Source: XN24 sp047921455
Lineage (GTDB): Bacteria; Pseudomonadota; Gammaproteobacteria; Steroidobacterales; XN24
Length of the DNA: 64,000 nucleotides
Direction: 5' to 3'
Assembly (NCBI GenBank): GCA_047921455.1
Contig: JBLRWC010000005.1
Coordinates: forward strand, 36,577-100,576
This document shows positions 9,090 through 17,688 of the stretch, one piece after another; positions within the stretch are counted from its first letter, which is position 1; every line of letters starts with the position of its first letter. The notes below the pieces were generated by a model, which did not search any database, was not told where the DNA came from, and saw only the letters and a program-made list of their open reading frames with translations. A program made the position numbers and the translations under genes.

Positions 9090-9406
9090 TCTTTCTCTCC
9101 CGGTCCACGCCAGGGCTGCAGGCCGGTGTTGTATGCCGCGCGGGCGAGCGCGTGCCCGGATGTCGGGCTGGATAACAACACCAGCACCAGCAGGACAATG
9201 ATTTTCAGGGCGTCGGCCTGCGGCGCCACGTAAATTGCCAGCGCCACCAGGATCGCGCCTGCGCCAACCGTGTCGCACTTGGTGGCGGCATGGACCCTCG
9301 AGTAGAAATCCGGCAGGCGTAGCAGGCCGAGCGTTCCGGTGAGGAAAAACAGCGCGCCCCCCACTCCGAGCAGCAGGGTCGCGACCATGACGAACGTGTC
9401 GCTCAT
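9086..9406 (-). CDS. mrpG: Mrp antiporter subunit G
   Basis: A 106-residue protein with three transmembrane helices. The MrpG/PhaG signature is visible: GALFFLTGTLGLLRLPDFYSRVHAATKCDTVGAG is continuous in the protein, and the key elements are GLLRLPDFYSRVHA and the following polar KCDT. The C-terminal SPTSGHALARAAY is also typical of the family. ATG 9406 overlaps the mrpF stop by 4 bp. It is a small structural subunit of the antiporter, required for assembly in characterised Mrp systems. Confidence 0.93.
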   Translation of the reverse strand: MSDTFVMVATLLLGVGGALFFLTGTLGLLRLPDFYSRVHAATKCDTVGAGAILVALAIYVAPQADALKIIVLLVLVLLSSPTSGHALARAAYNTGLQPWRGPGEKE

Positions 9407-9681
9407 CGTTGCCAGTCCCCCTTCAGCCGGCCGGTCTCCAGGAAGCGCGTCGCCGCGATAGTGATGCCGAAATTCAACAGGCCATACACCAGGGCGACGT
9501 CGAGCAACAGGCTGCGCTCGAAAGCGAGACCAAGCAGTACCAGGACCACCAGCACCTTGGTGCAAACGACATTCGTTGCCAGGATGCGGTCCACCACGGT
9601 GGGGCCGGCAAAGGCGCGCCACAGGCAGGCGAACGCGTTAATCAACAGGAAACTTGCCAGGCTCCAAAAAAAAACCGTCAC
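9403..9681 (-). CDS. mrpF: Mrp antiporter subunit F
   Basis: A 92-residue, three-helix protein with the MrpF signature: CLWRAFAGPTVVDRILATNVV, where GP-x-VVDRI-x-A-N is diagnostic, then DVALVYGLLNFGITIAATRF. The gene overlaps both mrpE and mrpG by 4 bp. In some bacteria MrpF homologues also move cholate, but in this complete operon a role as structural subunit of the cation/H+ antiporter is the simplest reading. Confidence 0.93.
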   Translation of the reverse strand: MTVFFWSLASFLLINAFACLWRAFAGPTVVDRILATNVVCTKVLVVLVLLGLAFERSLLLDVALVYGLLNFGITIAATRFLETGRLKGDWQR

Positions 9682-10244
9682 GCCCCTTCCCCCTGCTCGA
9701 AGACCTCGGCGACGCGTCGCTCGAGCTCACCACTAAGGATTCGTTCGACGGATTCCTCATCGAGACAGTGCACCAGGAAATCGCTGCCAGAGACGTCTAC
9801 CGTCAGCGTGCCGGGCGTCAACGAGACGGAATGCGCAAACGCGATGCGCGAGACTTCGCGTTGCAGCTGCGTGCGGCAGACAAACAGGCGCGGTTCGATC
9901 GGCAGGCGCGGATTCATGACGATGAGGGCGACATGAATGGCCGAATGCAGCACCTGCAAGCTGAAGCGCGCCAGGTAGCGCAACAAGGCCAGGGACTCCC
10001 GCAGCGAAATGCCTGGCGCCTGCCCGGCCCACAGGAAGCGCGCCGACCACCAGCCCAGCAGCAACGACAGCACTGCGCCCACGGCAACATCGACCGGCGC
10101 AAGCGAGGCCGAGATCACCAGCCAGAATACAAACACGAGCGCACTGACCCCTAGCGTGTGGGGCGCCCGCACGCCGGAATTCCAGGCGCCCGGGTCCGGC
10201 GACCCGCGCGCGTCCTGCCGGACAGGTCTCCCGCTTGCTTTCAT
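9678..10244 (-). CDS. mrpE: Mrp antiporter subunit E
   Basis: A 188-residue protein, first gene of the operon. It has N-terminal hydrophobic helices (LVFVFWLVISASLAPVDVAVGAVLSLL) and the MrpE core FSLQVLHSAIHVALIVMNP, then SVSLTPGTLTVDVSGSDFLVHCLD, the well-conserved MrpE motif (SITLTPGT-x-T-V-x-V). The ATG at 10244 gives a 30-residue tail before the first helix; GTG 10172 is an alternative start. The E-F-G order at the head of the operon, with D at the end, differs from the A-B-C-D-E-F-G order of Bacillus but occurs in other bacteria. Confidence 0.9.
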   Translation of the reverse strand: MKASGRPVRQDARGSPDPGAWNSGVRAPHTLGVSALVFVFWLVISASLAPVDVAVGAVLSLLLGWWSARFLWAGQAPGISLRESLALLRYLARFSLQVLHSAIHVALIVMNPRLPIEPRLFVCRTQLQREVSRIAFAHSVSLTPGTLTVDVSGSDFLVHCLDEESVERILSGELERRVAEVFEQGEGA

Positions 10245-10380
10245 GCTCTGGGCCCTGGCGTCGCCTGCGGCCCGGCCCCGGGGTTACACCCTCCCTGGCC
10301 CGGACAATTCTCAAGCCTCAGCTTTCGTATAGTAGAGCCGGCCCGGCTCCGCCATGACGCGCGTCAAGCCGGGCGACGTT

Positions 10381-12000
10381 TCAGGGTGAAAAATAGGTCG
10401 GTGCCGCCGGTCCGACCGGCAGGCCGAGCACGAAGACCCAGAGGAAAAAGAACGCCGTCCAGCACACGATCAGCGCGACGGAATAGGGCAGCATCATGGA
10501 TATCAACGTCCCGATGCCGGCCTTCGGCACGTAGCGCGCCGCAAAGGCCATGATCAAGCCGAAGTAACTCATCATCGGCGTGATGATATTGGTGGTGGAA
10601 TCGCCGATGCGGTAGGCGGCCTGCACGACCTCGGGGCTGTAACCCAGCAACATCAGCATCGGCACGAAAATCGGCGCCGTAACGGCCCACTGCGCGGAAG
10701 CCGAACCCAGCATCAGGTTGACGAGGCCGCAAATCAGGATGAAGAACACGAACACCAGCGGCCCGGTCAGGCCGATCCCGGTCAGGAAGCTGGCGCCGGT
10801 GACGGCGGTCACCGCCCCCAGGTTGGTCCAGGAGAAAAACGCGACGAACTGGGCGGCAAAGAACACCAGCACCATGTAGAGGCCCAGCGTGCTCATCGCG
10901 CCGGCCATGGCGTTGATGACGTCGCGGTCGCTGCGCATCGTGCCGACAACGGCGCCGTAGGCGATGCCGGGCACCAGGAAAAAGATGAAAATCATCGCGA
11001 CGATGCCGCGCAGAAAAGGCGAATTGGCGATTTCGCCGGTGTCCGGGTTGCGCAGCACGGCGCCTTCCGGCACCACCAGCGACGCGATCAGGCCCGCCAT
11101 CAGCAAGGCGGCGATGCCGGCATTGCGCAGCGCACGTCGCTCCAGCGACGACAGGGGATCGAGTCGATGCTCGTCATCAGCGTCAAAACGCGCCTGGCTC
11201 GCATCGTACTTGCCGAGCGTCGGTTCGACGATTTTAAGACTGACCCAGCTGCCGACGATCACCACCAGGAAAGTACTGGCGATCATGAAAAACCAGTTTG
11301 CGCTGGCGTCCACCAGGTAGCCGGGGTGGATCAGTTGCGCGGCTTCCTGGGTGATGCCCGCCAGCAAGGGGTCCACGGTGCCCAGCAAAAGGTTGGCGCT
11401 GTAGCCGCCGGAGACGCCCGCGAATGCCGCGGCCAGGCCGGCCAGGGGATGTCGGCCGAGCGAGTAGAACACCATCGCGGCCAGCGGCACGAGCACCACG
11501 TAACCCATTTCGGATGCCGTGTTCGACAGCACCCCGGCGAGCACGATGGTGACCGTGACGGTGCGCGCCTTGGCCTTCAGCACCATCGCCCGGATGACCG
11601 CAGTCAGCAAGCCAGACCGCTCCGCCACGCCGACGCCGAGCATTGCCACCAGCACCGTGCCCAGCGGCACGAAACTGGTGAAATTGGTCACCAGGTTCTG
11701 CACGATCAGGCGCAGTCCTGCCGGGTTCATCAGGCTGACGACGCGGATCATGCCGTCGGCCGCCCGTCCGGCGGCGCCCTCCGGGCGAGGATCCTCTACC
11801 GCCAGGCCAATCATCCCCAGCGCGCCGCTCATCAGCACCACGCTGAAGGCAAACAAGGCGAACAGCGTGACCGGGTGCGGCAAGGCATTGCCGAGCCACT
11901 CGACAACCCGCAGGAAGCGGGCGATGCGGCCGGGGGCCTCCGCTTCGGCTTCGGCTTCGTCGGCCTGCGGATTTTCAGCTGGTTCCCGCTCGTCTGACAC
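10381..12000 (-). CDS. AbgT family transporter
   Basis: A 539-residue polytopic inner-membrane protein. AbgT family hallmarks are visible: RFLRVVEWLGNALPHPVTLF at the start of TM1, GVAERSGLL, SNTASEMGYVVLVPLAA, AGVSGGYSANLLLGTVDPLLAG, and the C-terminal GDSTTNIITPMMSYFGLIM. The family includes AbgT (p-aminobenzoyl-glutamate uptake) and MtrF/YdaH (sulfonamide efflux), and substrate cannot be told from sequence. GTG 12000 is chosen because the residues before it are low-complexity and lack helices. It diverges from the small gene at 12151, and the 150-bp gap must hold both promoters. Confidence 0.9.
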   Translation of the reverse strand: MSDEREPAENPQADEAEAEAEAPGRIARFLRVVEWLGNALPHPVTLFALFAFSVVLMSGALGMIGLAVEDPRPEGAAGRAADGMIRVVSLMNPAGLRLIVQNLVTNFTSFVPLGTVLVAMLGVGVAERSGLLTAVIRAMVLKAKARTVTVTIVLAGVLSNTASEMGYVVLVPLAAMVFYSLGRHPLAGLAAAFAGVSGGYSANLLLGTVDPLLAGITQEAAQLIHPGYLVDASANWFFMIASTFLVVIVGSWVSLKIVEPTLGKYDASQARFDADDEHRLDPLSSLERRALRNAGIAALLMAGLIASLVVPEGAVLRNPDTGEIANSPFLRGIVAMIFIFFLVPGIAYGAVVGTMRSDRDVINAMAGAMSTLGLYMVLVFFAAQFVAFFSWTNLGAVTAVTGASFLTGIGLTGPLVFVFFILICGLVNLMLGSASAQWAVTAPIFVPMLMLLGYSPEVVQAAYRIGDSTTNIITPMMSYFGLIMAFAARYVPKAGIGTLISMMLPYSVALIVCWTAFFFLWVFVLGLPVGPAAPTYFSP

Positions 12001-12150
12001 TTGAGCCGCCCACGGAGCAAAAAGAGTGCGTATTCTAAGGGATGGGGCCGCCGTGCGCGCGCTCCCTGCCCTGCCGGGCGCCACCACGCATCCATGCGGC
12101 AGTGCGATTCGAATTATCATTGGCCCCGGACGACTACGGAGAATCATTTA

Positions 12151-12600
12151 GTGCCAGCCCTGATCGCCCTGTTGTTCGCGCTCGTTCTAGGGGCTTTTTT
12201 TGTCTCACGGCGCGTCGGCGTCATCATGCTTGCCACCGCCTCGGTGGCGGTTGCCGGGATGTTTGCCTGGACCTGGTACGCGGGCGGCCGGCCGGAAATC
12301 CGCCGCGATGCGATTCCGGTGGCCCAGGTCGAAATCATCGACACGCGCCGGCGCGGCAACACCAGCGATTACCTGATCCGCAATCACGACGAACGCTGGA
12401 CCCTGACCGCCCTTTTTACTGAAAGAGTCGCTCGCCAGGACGACGGCACGATCCTCGACCGCAAGTCTTTTCGCCACCTGGTCGAAGTGCCGCCGGGGGA
12501 GGAGCGCTGGGAGACGCTGCGGTTCTTCGGCCTCGAGATCGGCAAGGACTACGCGCTCGAGATCACCGGCACCGAGGGGTCTTACCATCCCGGGCGCTAG
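12151..12600 (+). CDS. hypothetical membrane protein
   Basis: A 149-residue protein that I do not recognise. The N-terminus has two hydrophobic helices (LIALLFALVLGAFFV and VIMLATASVAVAGMFAWTW). A soluble domain follows with alternating hydrophobic residues, DYLIRNHDERWTLTALFTERVARQ, and ends LEITGTEGSYHPGR. The GTG start is supported by GGAG 9 nt upstream. The soluble part probably faces the periplasm and may be a small beta domain. Its neighbour on one side is the divergent AbgT transporter, and on the other the amidotransferase gene 68 bp downstream. Confidence 0.75.
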   Translation: MPALIALLFALVLGAFFVSRRVGVIMLATASVAVAGMFAWTWYAGGRPEIRRDAIPVAQVEIIDTRRRGNTSDYLIRNHDERWTLTALFTERVARQDDGTILDRKSFRHLVEVPPGEERWETLRFFGLEIGKDYALEITGTEGSYHPGR

Positions 12601-12655
12601 GCCTGCTGCGGGCGGCAGCGTCGGCCGACCATCGCGGCCGGCGCCGCGACCAAGC

Positions 12656-12661
12656 TAGAAT
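12656..12661 (+). promoter_or_regulatory. possible -10 box of a leaderless transcript
   Basis: TAGAAT, five of six consensus bases, ends 7 nt before the ATG of the amidotransferase gene. No Shine-Dalgarno sequence precedes that ATG. The spacing would place transcription start at or next to the A of ATG. No good -35 is visible. Confidence 0.3.
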
Positions 12662-12668
12662 TGCGCGC

Positions 12669-13418
12669 ATGGCACGAATCATGGTCCTGAAACACGTGGC
12701 GGCCGAACCGCTTGGGCTGCTCGACCCGATGATCCGGGCACGCGGGCACCGGATTCGCTATGTCAATTTCCACCGGCACCCGGATGCGGCACCGACGCTC
12801 GACCGGTACCAGGCGCTGGTCGTGCTCGGCGGCCCCATGCAAGTCACTGAAAAACAGCGCCATCCCCACCTGCGGACAGAGTGCCGACTGATCGAGACCG
12901 CGCTGGCACAGCGTATTCCGGTACTCGGCATTTGTCTTGGCGCCCAGTTGCTGGCGCATGTGCTGGGCGCGCCGGTGGCACCCGCCCACCGGCCGGAAAT
13001 CGGCTGGTACCCGGTCAGGCCACGCCACCCGGCCACCGCCGCCGACACCGTATTGCACCCGCTCGACGCCGAGCGCCCGGTATTCCAGTGGCACAGCTAT
13101 GGCTTTGAAATCCCGGCCGGGGCGATCCACCTGGCCGAGAGTGATGCATGCCCGGGACAGGCCATCGGGTATGACAGCATTGCCTGGGGCTTCCAGTTTC
13201 ACCTCGAGCTCGACGCGGGCCTGATCCGGCGCTGGCTGAACTCGCCCGCCTACCTCGATGACCTCAAGAATTCCGGCCTCGGGCAGACCCCGGCCGAAAT
13301 TCTCGACGATACGAAGCAATTCATGGCCGGGACGCACCGCCTCGCGGAACGTGTTTTCGGTAACTGGCTCAGCCTGGTCGGACCGGCTGCCGGGCGCCGC
13401 TTGCTGCCGTCGCGCTGA
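12669..13418 (+). CDS. class I glutamine amidotransferase (GMP synthase-like)
   Basis: A 249-residue protein of the GATase class I superfamily, free-standing rather than fused to a synthetase. The nucleophile elbow reads GICLGAQ (Cys at about residue 90), and the catalytic His and Glu are in FQFHLE. ALVVLGGPM and the FQWHSYGFEIP segment match GuaA-like amidotransferase domains of unknown substrate. Such stand-alone proteins hydrolyse glutamine or gamma-glutamyl compounds; the acceptor cannot be predicted. The stop lies just before the start of the ABC exporter gene, so co-transcription is likely. Confidence 0.85.
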   Translation: MARIMVLKHVAAEPLGLLDPMIRARGHRIRYVNFHRHPDAAPTLDRYQALVVLGGPMQVTEKQRHPHLRTECRLIETALAQRIPVLGICLGAQLLAHVLGAPVAPAHRPEIGWYPVRPRHPATAADTVLHPLDAERPVFQWHSYGFEIPAGAIHLAESDACPGQAIGYDSIAWGFQFHLELDAGLIRRWLNSPAYLDDLKNSGLGQTPAEILDDTKQFMAGTHRLAERVFGNWLSLVGPAAGRRLLPSR

Positions 13419-13441
13419 TCTTGTCGCGCGCCTCCCGCAGC

Positions 13442-15277
13442 ATGGCCGCAGCGGCCACCCGCATGCCGGACTCGCCACGCGAGTTTCTCGGCGTTTTCCG
13501 GTTCAGCAAGCGGGCGCTGCAGCTGGTCTGGTCCACCAGTCGGGCGCTCACGGTGACCCTCGCCGTCGCGACTGTGGTCGCCGGGATCCTGCCAGCGGCC
13601 ATCGCCTATGTCGGGGCCTTGATCATCGATGCCGTGGTCGCTGCGGCGCGCCTGTACCAGGACACCGGCGAAGCGCAATTCCGCCCGGTCGTGACGCTGG
13701 TAATGATCGAGGGCGTGCTGGTGGCCGCGCTGGCCGGCATGCAGCGCATATTGTCGGCCTGCCAGTCGCTGCTGCGCGCCCAGCTCGGGCAACGGGTCAA
13801 CGTCATGATCCTCGAGAAAGCGCTGCAACTCGAGCTGGCCCAGTTCGAGGATTCAGAGTTTTACGACAAGCTGACGCGCGCCCGGCGCGAAGCCTCCAGC
13901 CGTCCGCTGTCGCTGGTGACGCGCACCTTCGGCCTCGCTCAGAATGCCGTGTCGCTGGTCAGCTACGGCGTGCTGCTGGCGCAGTTTTCAGGTTGGGCGG
14001 TGGTCATCCTGCTGCTCGCCGGGCTGCCGGCCTTTCTCGCCGAGGCCAAGTTCTCCGGCGACGCCTTCCGGCTGTTCCGCTGGCGCTCGCCGGAAACGCG
14101 CATGCAGATGTATCTCGAGACCGTACTGGCGCGCGAGGATCATGCGAAAGAAGTACAGCTGTTCAACCTTGGACCCCGGCTGCTCGATCGCTACCGCGGG
14201 ATTTTCGAGAAACTCTACCGCGAAGATCGCAACCTGACGGTGCGGCGCGACAGCTGGGGCTTTATCCTCGGATTGTTCGGCACCCTCACGCTGTACGGGG
14301 CGTACGCCTGGGTGGCATTCACCACCATCGTCGGGCAGATCACCCTCGGCCAGATGACGATGTACATGATGCTGTTTCGCCAGGGACAGTCGGCCGTCTC
14401 GGCCAGCCTGTCGGCTATCGGCGGAATGTACGAAGACAACCTCTACCTGTCGACGCTGTACGAGTTCCTCGAGACGCCGGTGCCGGCACGGCACTCGACC
14501 GGCACGCGCGGACCGGACCCTGCCGACGGAATCCGTTTCGAGCAGGTCAGTTTCAGTTATCCGGGCACCGACGCGCCAGCGCTGTCGGGTATCGATCTGC
14601 ATATCCGCCCGGGCGAGTCGCTCGCGCTGGTGGGTGAAAACGGGTCCGGCAAGACCACGTTGATCAAGTTGCTGGCGCGCCTGTACGCGCCGACCAGCGG
14701 CCGGATTCTGCTCGACGGGCGCGATCTGCAGACCTGGGACGAAAACGCGTTACGCGAGCGAATCGGCGTCATCTTCCAGGATTTCGCTCGCTACCAGCTC
14801 AAGGTCGGCGAAAACATCGGTGCCGGCGACGTGCGGTACTTCGAGGACCAGCAGCGCTGGACGGACGCGGCCCGCCAGGGCATGGCCCTGCCGTTTGTCG
14901 AGTCGTTACCGGACGGCTTCGAAACCCAGCTCGGCAAGTGGTTCAAACAGGGCCGCGAGCTGTCGGGTGGCCAATGGCAGAAAATCGCCTTGGCGCGCGC
15001 CTTCATGCGCTCCGGCGCCGACATCCTGGTGCTGGACGAGCCGACCGCGGCCATGGACGCCGCCGCCGAGGCCACGATTTTTGAGCATTTCCGCGGCCTC
15101 ACGCGCGACCGCATCGCGATCCTGATTTCCCATCGCTTCTCGACGGTCAGGATGGCGGACCAGATCGTGGTCATCCAGGACGGTCGTATCATCGAGCGGG
15201 GCAGCCATGACGAGCTCATGGCGGTGGATGGGCACTATGCGCGGCTGTTTCTGCTGCAGGCGCGCGGCTATCGCTGA
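13442..15277 (+). CDS. ABC exporter, fused permease and ATPase
   Basis: A protein of about 611 residues with an N-terminal six-helix ABC exporter domain (TVTLAVATVVAGILPAAIAYV, FILGLFGTLTLYGAYAWVAF) and a C-terminal nucleotide-binding domain. The ATPase has Walker A GENGSGKTTL, signature LSGGQWQKIALARAF, Walker B DILVLDEPTAAMD and the H-loop histidine in LISHRFSTV. It should work as a homodimer exporting a lipid, peptide or drug-like molecule. No ribosome-binding site decides the start: TTG 13421, ATG 13442 and ATG 13463 are all possible. Its last 10 bp overlap the convergent diguanylate cyclase gene. Confidence 0.9.
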   Translation: MAAAATRMPDSPREFLGVFRFSKRALQLVWSTSRALTVTLAVATVVAGILPAAIAYVGALIIDAVVAAARLYQDTGEAQFRPVVTLVMIEGVLVAALAGMQRILSACQSLLRAQLGQRVNVMILEKALQLELAQFEDSEFYDKLTRARREASSRPLSLVTRTFGLAQNAVSLVSYGVLLAQFSGWAVVILLLAGLPAFLAEAKFSGDAFRLFRWRSPETRMQMYLETVLAREDHAKEVQLFNLGPRLLDRYRGIFEKLYREDRNLTVRRDSWGFILGLFGTLTLYGAYAWVAFTTIVGQITLGQMTMYMMLFRQGQSAVSASLSAIGGMYEDNLYLSTLYEFLETPVPARHSTGTRGPDPADGIRFEQVSFSYPGTDAPALSGIDLHIRPGESLALVGENGSGKTTLIKLLARLYAPTSGRILLDGRDLQTWDENALRERIGVIFQDFARYQLKVGENIGAGDVRYFEDQQRWTDAARQGMALPFVESLPDGFETQLGKWFKQGRELSGGQWQKIALARAFMRSGADILVLDEPTAAMDAAAEATIFEHFRGLTRDRIAILISHRFSTVRMADQIVVIQDGRIIERGSHDELMAVDGHYARLFLLQARGYR

Positions 15278-16593
15278 ACGGTCGCTTGCGTGGGCGGCCC
15301 GTGCATGGCGGCGTGCACCCGGTTACGACCGGCCGACTTGGCCTGGTAGAGCGCGCGATCCGCGGCACCAAGCAATTCCCGGCGATCAAAACCCGGCTGC
15401 ATGGTGGCCACCCCGGCGCTGACGGTTACCGTGGCGCCCGGCGCAAGCACGCTCCAATCAGTGGCCTCCAGCGCGGCGCGAATTTTCTCGCAGGCATCGT
15501 GCGCGGCCGCCATGTCCGCCTGCGGAAAACACAACAGGAATTCCTCGCCGCCATAACGCGCCACCAGGTCGGTATCGCGACATTGCTCCCTGAGAATCGT
15601 CGACACCGCCTTCAGTACCTGGTCCCCGGCGTCATGGGAGAAGTCGTCGTTGATGCTCTTGAAGTGATCGAGGTCCAGCAATGCCACCGCAAAGTCCCGC
15701 TGGTAACGCTCGAACTCGCCAATGCGTTCCTCGAGGTAACTGTCGGCGTGACGACGATTGTGCAGCGCGGTGAGCGGATCGAAGGTCGCGATGCGTTCCA
15801 GTTCGTGGGTCTTTTGGCGCAGCTTGCGGGTCCGCTCGGCAACCAGGATCTCGAGACGCGCGCGAATACGTGCCAGTTCCATCAAGGACAGCATGCCAAG
15901 GGTCAACACCAGCAGCACCAGTAGCACCGCGGAAAGTTCCATGCGGTTGATCATGATGGCCACCAGGATGCCGGCCAGCCCGGCGCCAGATTCGACGATA
16001 AAAGCGAAGGGGCTGAAGTCGGTGGGCACGCGCCGCTCCTCGAGCATGATGAGTATGCGCATGGCGACGTCGTTGAGGGCCTGCATGCTCAGCAGCAGCA
16101 CGAGCAGGGCGGCGCCATTGCGCCACGTCAACTCCAGCAACGGCACCGCACCGCCGAGCCACTGGTAAAGCAAACCGCACACCAGGATCATCATGACCAT
16201 CAGGCCCGAGTTGTGCAGCGCTGCGATCACCACCTCGATCAATGGTTGACCCTGCCAGAGGCGGTGCCATGGGTACAGCAGTGAGGCGATGCCGTTGAGC
16301 CATGCGGCCGCCACCGGCCCGACGACCAGGATGGCAGCCACCTGGGCAACGCGGTCGAAAGACACGTAACCAACACGCGGATGCGTGTAGCCCATGAAAA
16401 TCGTGAACAGGCCGTAGGCCAGAAAGAAGGTTACCGTCCAGGCGCCATAACCCGGCGGCAGCAAGCCATAGCGCCCGATCCCGACCCAAAGCGCCGCGAG
16501 CGCCGCCAGGAACAACGCCACCGCGTAGTAAAAATCAGGCCTGCGCAGCGCCTGTGAAATCCAGCTGGTCCCTTGTTGTCGCATACCTCGCAT
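15268..16593 (-). CDS. membrane diguanylate cyclase (GGDEF)
   Basis: A 441-residue protein. Residues about 20-240 hold several transmembrane helices forming a membrane sensor region of unknown ligand, followed by a short coiled linker (ARIRARLEILVAERTRKLRQKT) and a GGDEF domain. The domain begins DPLTALHNRR and has the active-site motif GGEEF. The inhibitory I-site RxxD (RDTD) sits five residues before it, so both c-di-GMP synthesis and product inhibition look possible. No EAL domain is present. It starts 10 bp after lrgB and is probably the last gene of the trxA-rho-lrgAB unit. Confidence 0.92.
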   Translation of the reverse strand: MRGMRQQGTSWISQALRRPDFYYAVALFLAALAALWVGIGRYGLLPPGYGAWTVTFFLAYGLFTIFMGYTHPRVGYVSFDRVAQVAAILVVGPVAAAWLNGIASLLYPWHRLWQGQPLIEVVIAALHNSGLMVMMILVCGLLYQWLGGAVPLLELTWRNGAALLVLLLSMQALNDVAMRILIMLEERRVPTDFSPFAFIVESGAGLAGILVAIMINRMELSAVLLVLLVLTLGMLSLMELARIRARLEILVAERTRKLRQKTHELERIATFDPLTALHNRRHADSYLEERIGEFERYQRDFAVALLDLDHFKSINDDFSHDAGDQVLKAVSTILREQCRDTDLVARYGGEEFLLCFPQADMAAAHDACEKIRAALEATDWSVLAPGATVTVSAGVATMQPGFDRRELLGAADRALYQAKSAGRNRVHAAMHGPPTQATVQR

Positions 16594-16603
16594 ATCCTGG
16601 CCC

Positions 16604-17323
16604 TCAGCCCGCGAACCACTGCGCGACCCAGGGCAACAGGAAGGCCGTCAACAATCCGGCCATCCCCAGGCCGAGGCCGGCAAAAGCGCCGGCCCGCAAG
16701 CTGATGGTGAGTGCGTGCGCGGTGCCAAAGCCATGCGCAGCAATGCCGAGCGCGAAGCCCTGCGCGCGCTCGTCATCGATGCGCGCGAGTCGAAACAACG
16801 GCCGGGCCGCCACCGCGCCGACCGCGCCGGTGACCAGCACGATCCCCGCGGCCAGGGAGGGGATGCCGCCAACCTGCTCGGCGATACCCATGGCGATCGG
16901 CGTGGTGACGGATTTCGGCGCAATGGACAACAATGTCTGGTCACGCGCGCCCGCCAGCCAGGCCAGGCCGACGGCGCTGGAAACCGCCACGCTCACGCCG
17001 AGCAGGCAGGCCAGCGAGAGCGGCACGAGCAAGCGCCGGATCTGTTGCAGGTTGTCGTACAGCGGAATCGCCAGCGCAACCGTCGCCGGCCCAAGCAGGT
17101 AATGAATGAACTGCGCACCTTCGAAATAGGTGTCGTAGGACGTGCCGGTCAACAGCAGCAGCGCGATCAGGGCCACCATGGCCAATAACACCGGGTGCGC
17201 GAGCGGGTGGCCGCCCAGCTTGCCGTTGAGCCAGGTGCCGGCGACGAATATTGCCAGGGTCAGCGTGAGCCACAGCAGCGGCTCGGCCGCCAGGTAGACC
17301 CAGATCTCGCCGAGCTCAGTCAT
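16604..17323 (-). CDS. lrgB: LrgB/CidB family membrane protein
   Basis: A 239-residue polytopic protein with family segments HYLLGPATVALAIPLYDN, SIAPKSVTTPIAMGIAEQVGG and ALGIAAHGFGTAHAL. LrgAB/CidAB proteins are holin-like membrane partners linked to murein hydrolase control and, in plants and some bacteria, to glycolate or pyruvate transport. The ATG at about 17323 overlaps the lrgA stop by 8 bp, so the two are translationally coupled. The longer TTG-start version would extend further into lrgA and is less likely. Confidence 0.9.
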   Translation of the reverse strand: MTELGEIWVYLAAEPLLWLTLTLAIFVAGTWLNGKLGGHPLAHPVLLAMVALIALLLLTGTSYDTYFEGAQFIHYLLGPATVALAIPLYDNLQQIRRLLVPLSLACLLGVSVAVSSAVGLAWLAGARDQTLLSIAPKSVTTPIAMGIAEQVGGIPSLAAGIVLVTGAVGAVAARPLFRLARIDDERAQGFALGIAAHGFGTAHALTISLRAGAFAGLGLGMAGLLTAFLLPWVAQWFAG

Positions 17324-17669
17324 GACCAGCCTCTTCCGGTACCGCGTAGCGGGCAATCACCCAGCCCACCAGTACCATGGTCAGCAAGGTGCTGCCGACG
17401 ATGGCGAGCAGGATCGGAAACCAGTCCGACCGCAGGCGCGACCCGTGCGCGACCAGGCCGACGCCGGCCGGCACGAAAAACAGCGGCAAGTAAGTGAGCA
17501 GCCCGTGGCCGGCGCGCCGCAAGCCCGCTGGTATACCGCCGGCCACGACCAGTCCTAGCAGCAGGATCACCATGCCGGCAACGGGACCGGGAATCGGGAC
17601 ACCGAGCAGCCGCACCAGCGTCTCGCCGGCGAGCTGACACAGGAAGATCAGTGTCAGTCCTTGCAGCAT
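17316..17669 (-). CDS. lrgA: LrgA/CidA family holin-like protein
   Basis: A 117-residue protein with four transmembrane helices. It matches LrgA/CidA: LIFLCQLAGETLVRLLGVPIPGPVAGMVIL is continuous, with the PIPGPV-x-GM motif the key element, followed by LLTYLPLFFVPAGVGLVAH. It starts 19 bp after the rho stop and overlaps lrgB. No promoter is obvious in the short spacer, so it is probably read from the trxA-rho promoter. It acts with LrgB in the inner membrane. Confidence 0.92.
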   Translation of the reverse strand: MLQGLTLIFLCQLAGETLVRLLGVPIPGPVAGMVILLLGLVVAGGIPAGLRRAGHGLLTYLPLFFVPAGVGLVAHGSRLRSDWFPILLAIVGSTLLTMVLVGWVIARYAVPEEAGHD

Positions 17670-17688
17670 CCCGAATGGAGTCAGGCGT

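Noticed and set aside
8851..9198. Longer start for the MnhB-domain subunit
   Set aside because: The extra residues overlap two other subunit genes out of frame, while ATG 8850 makes the usual 4-bp overlap.
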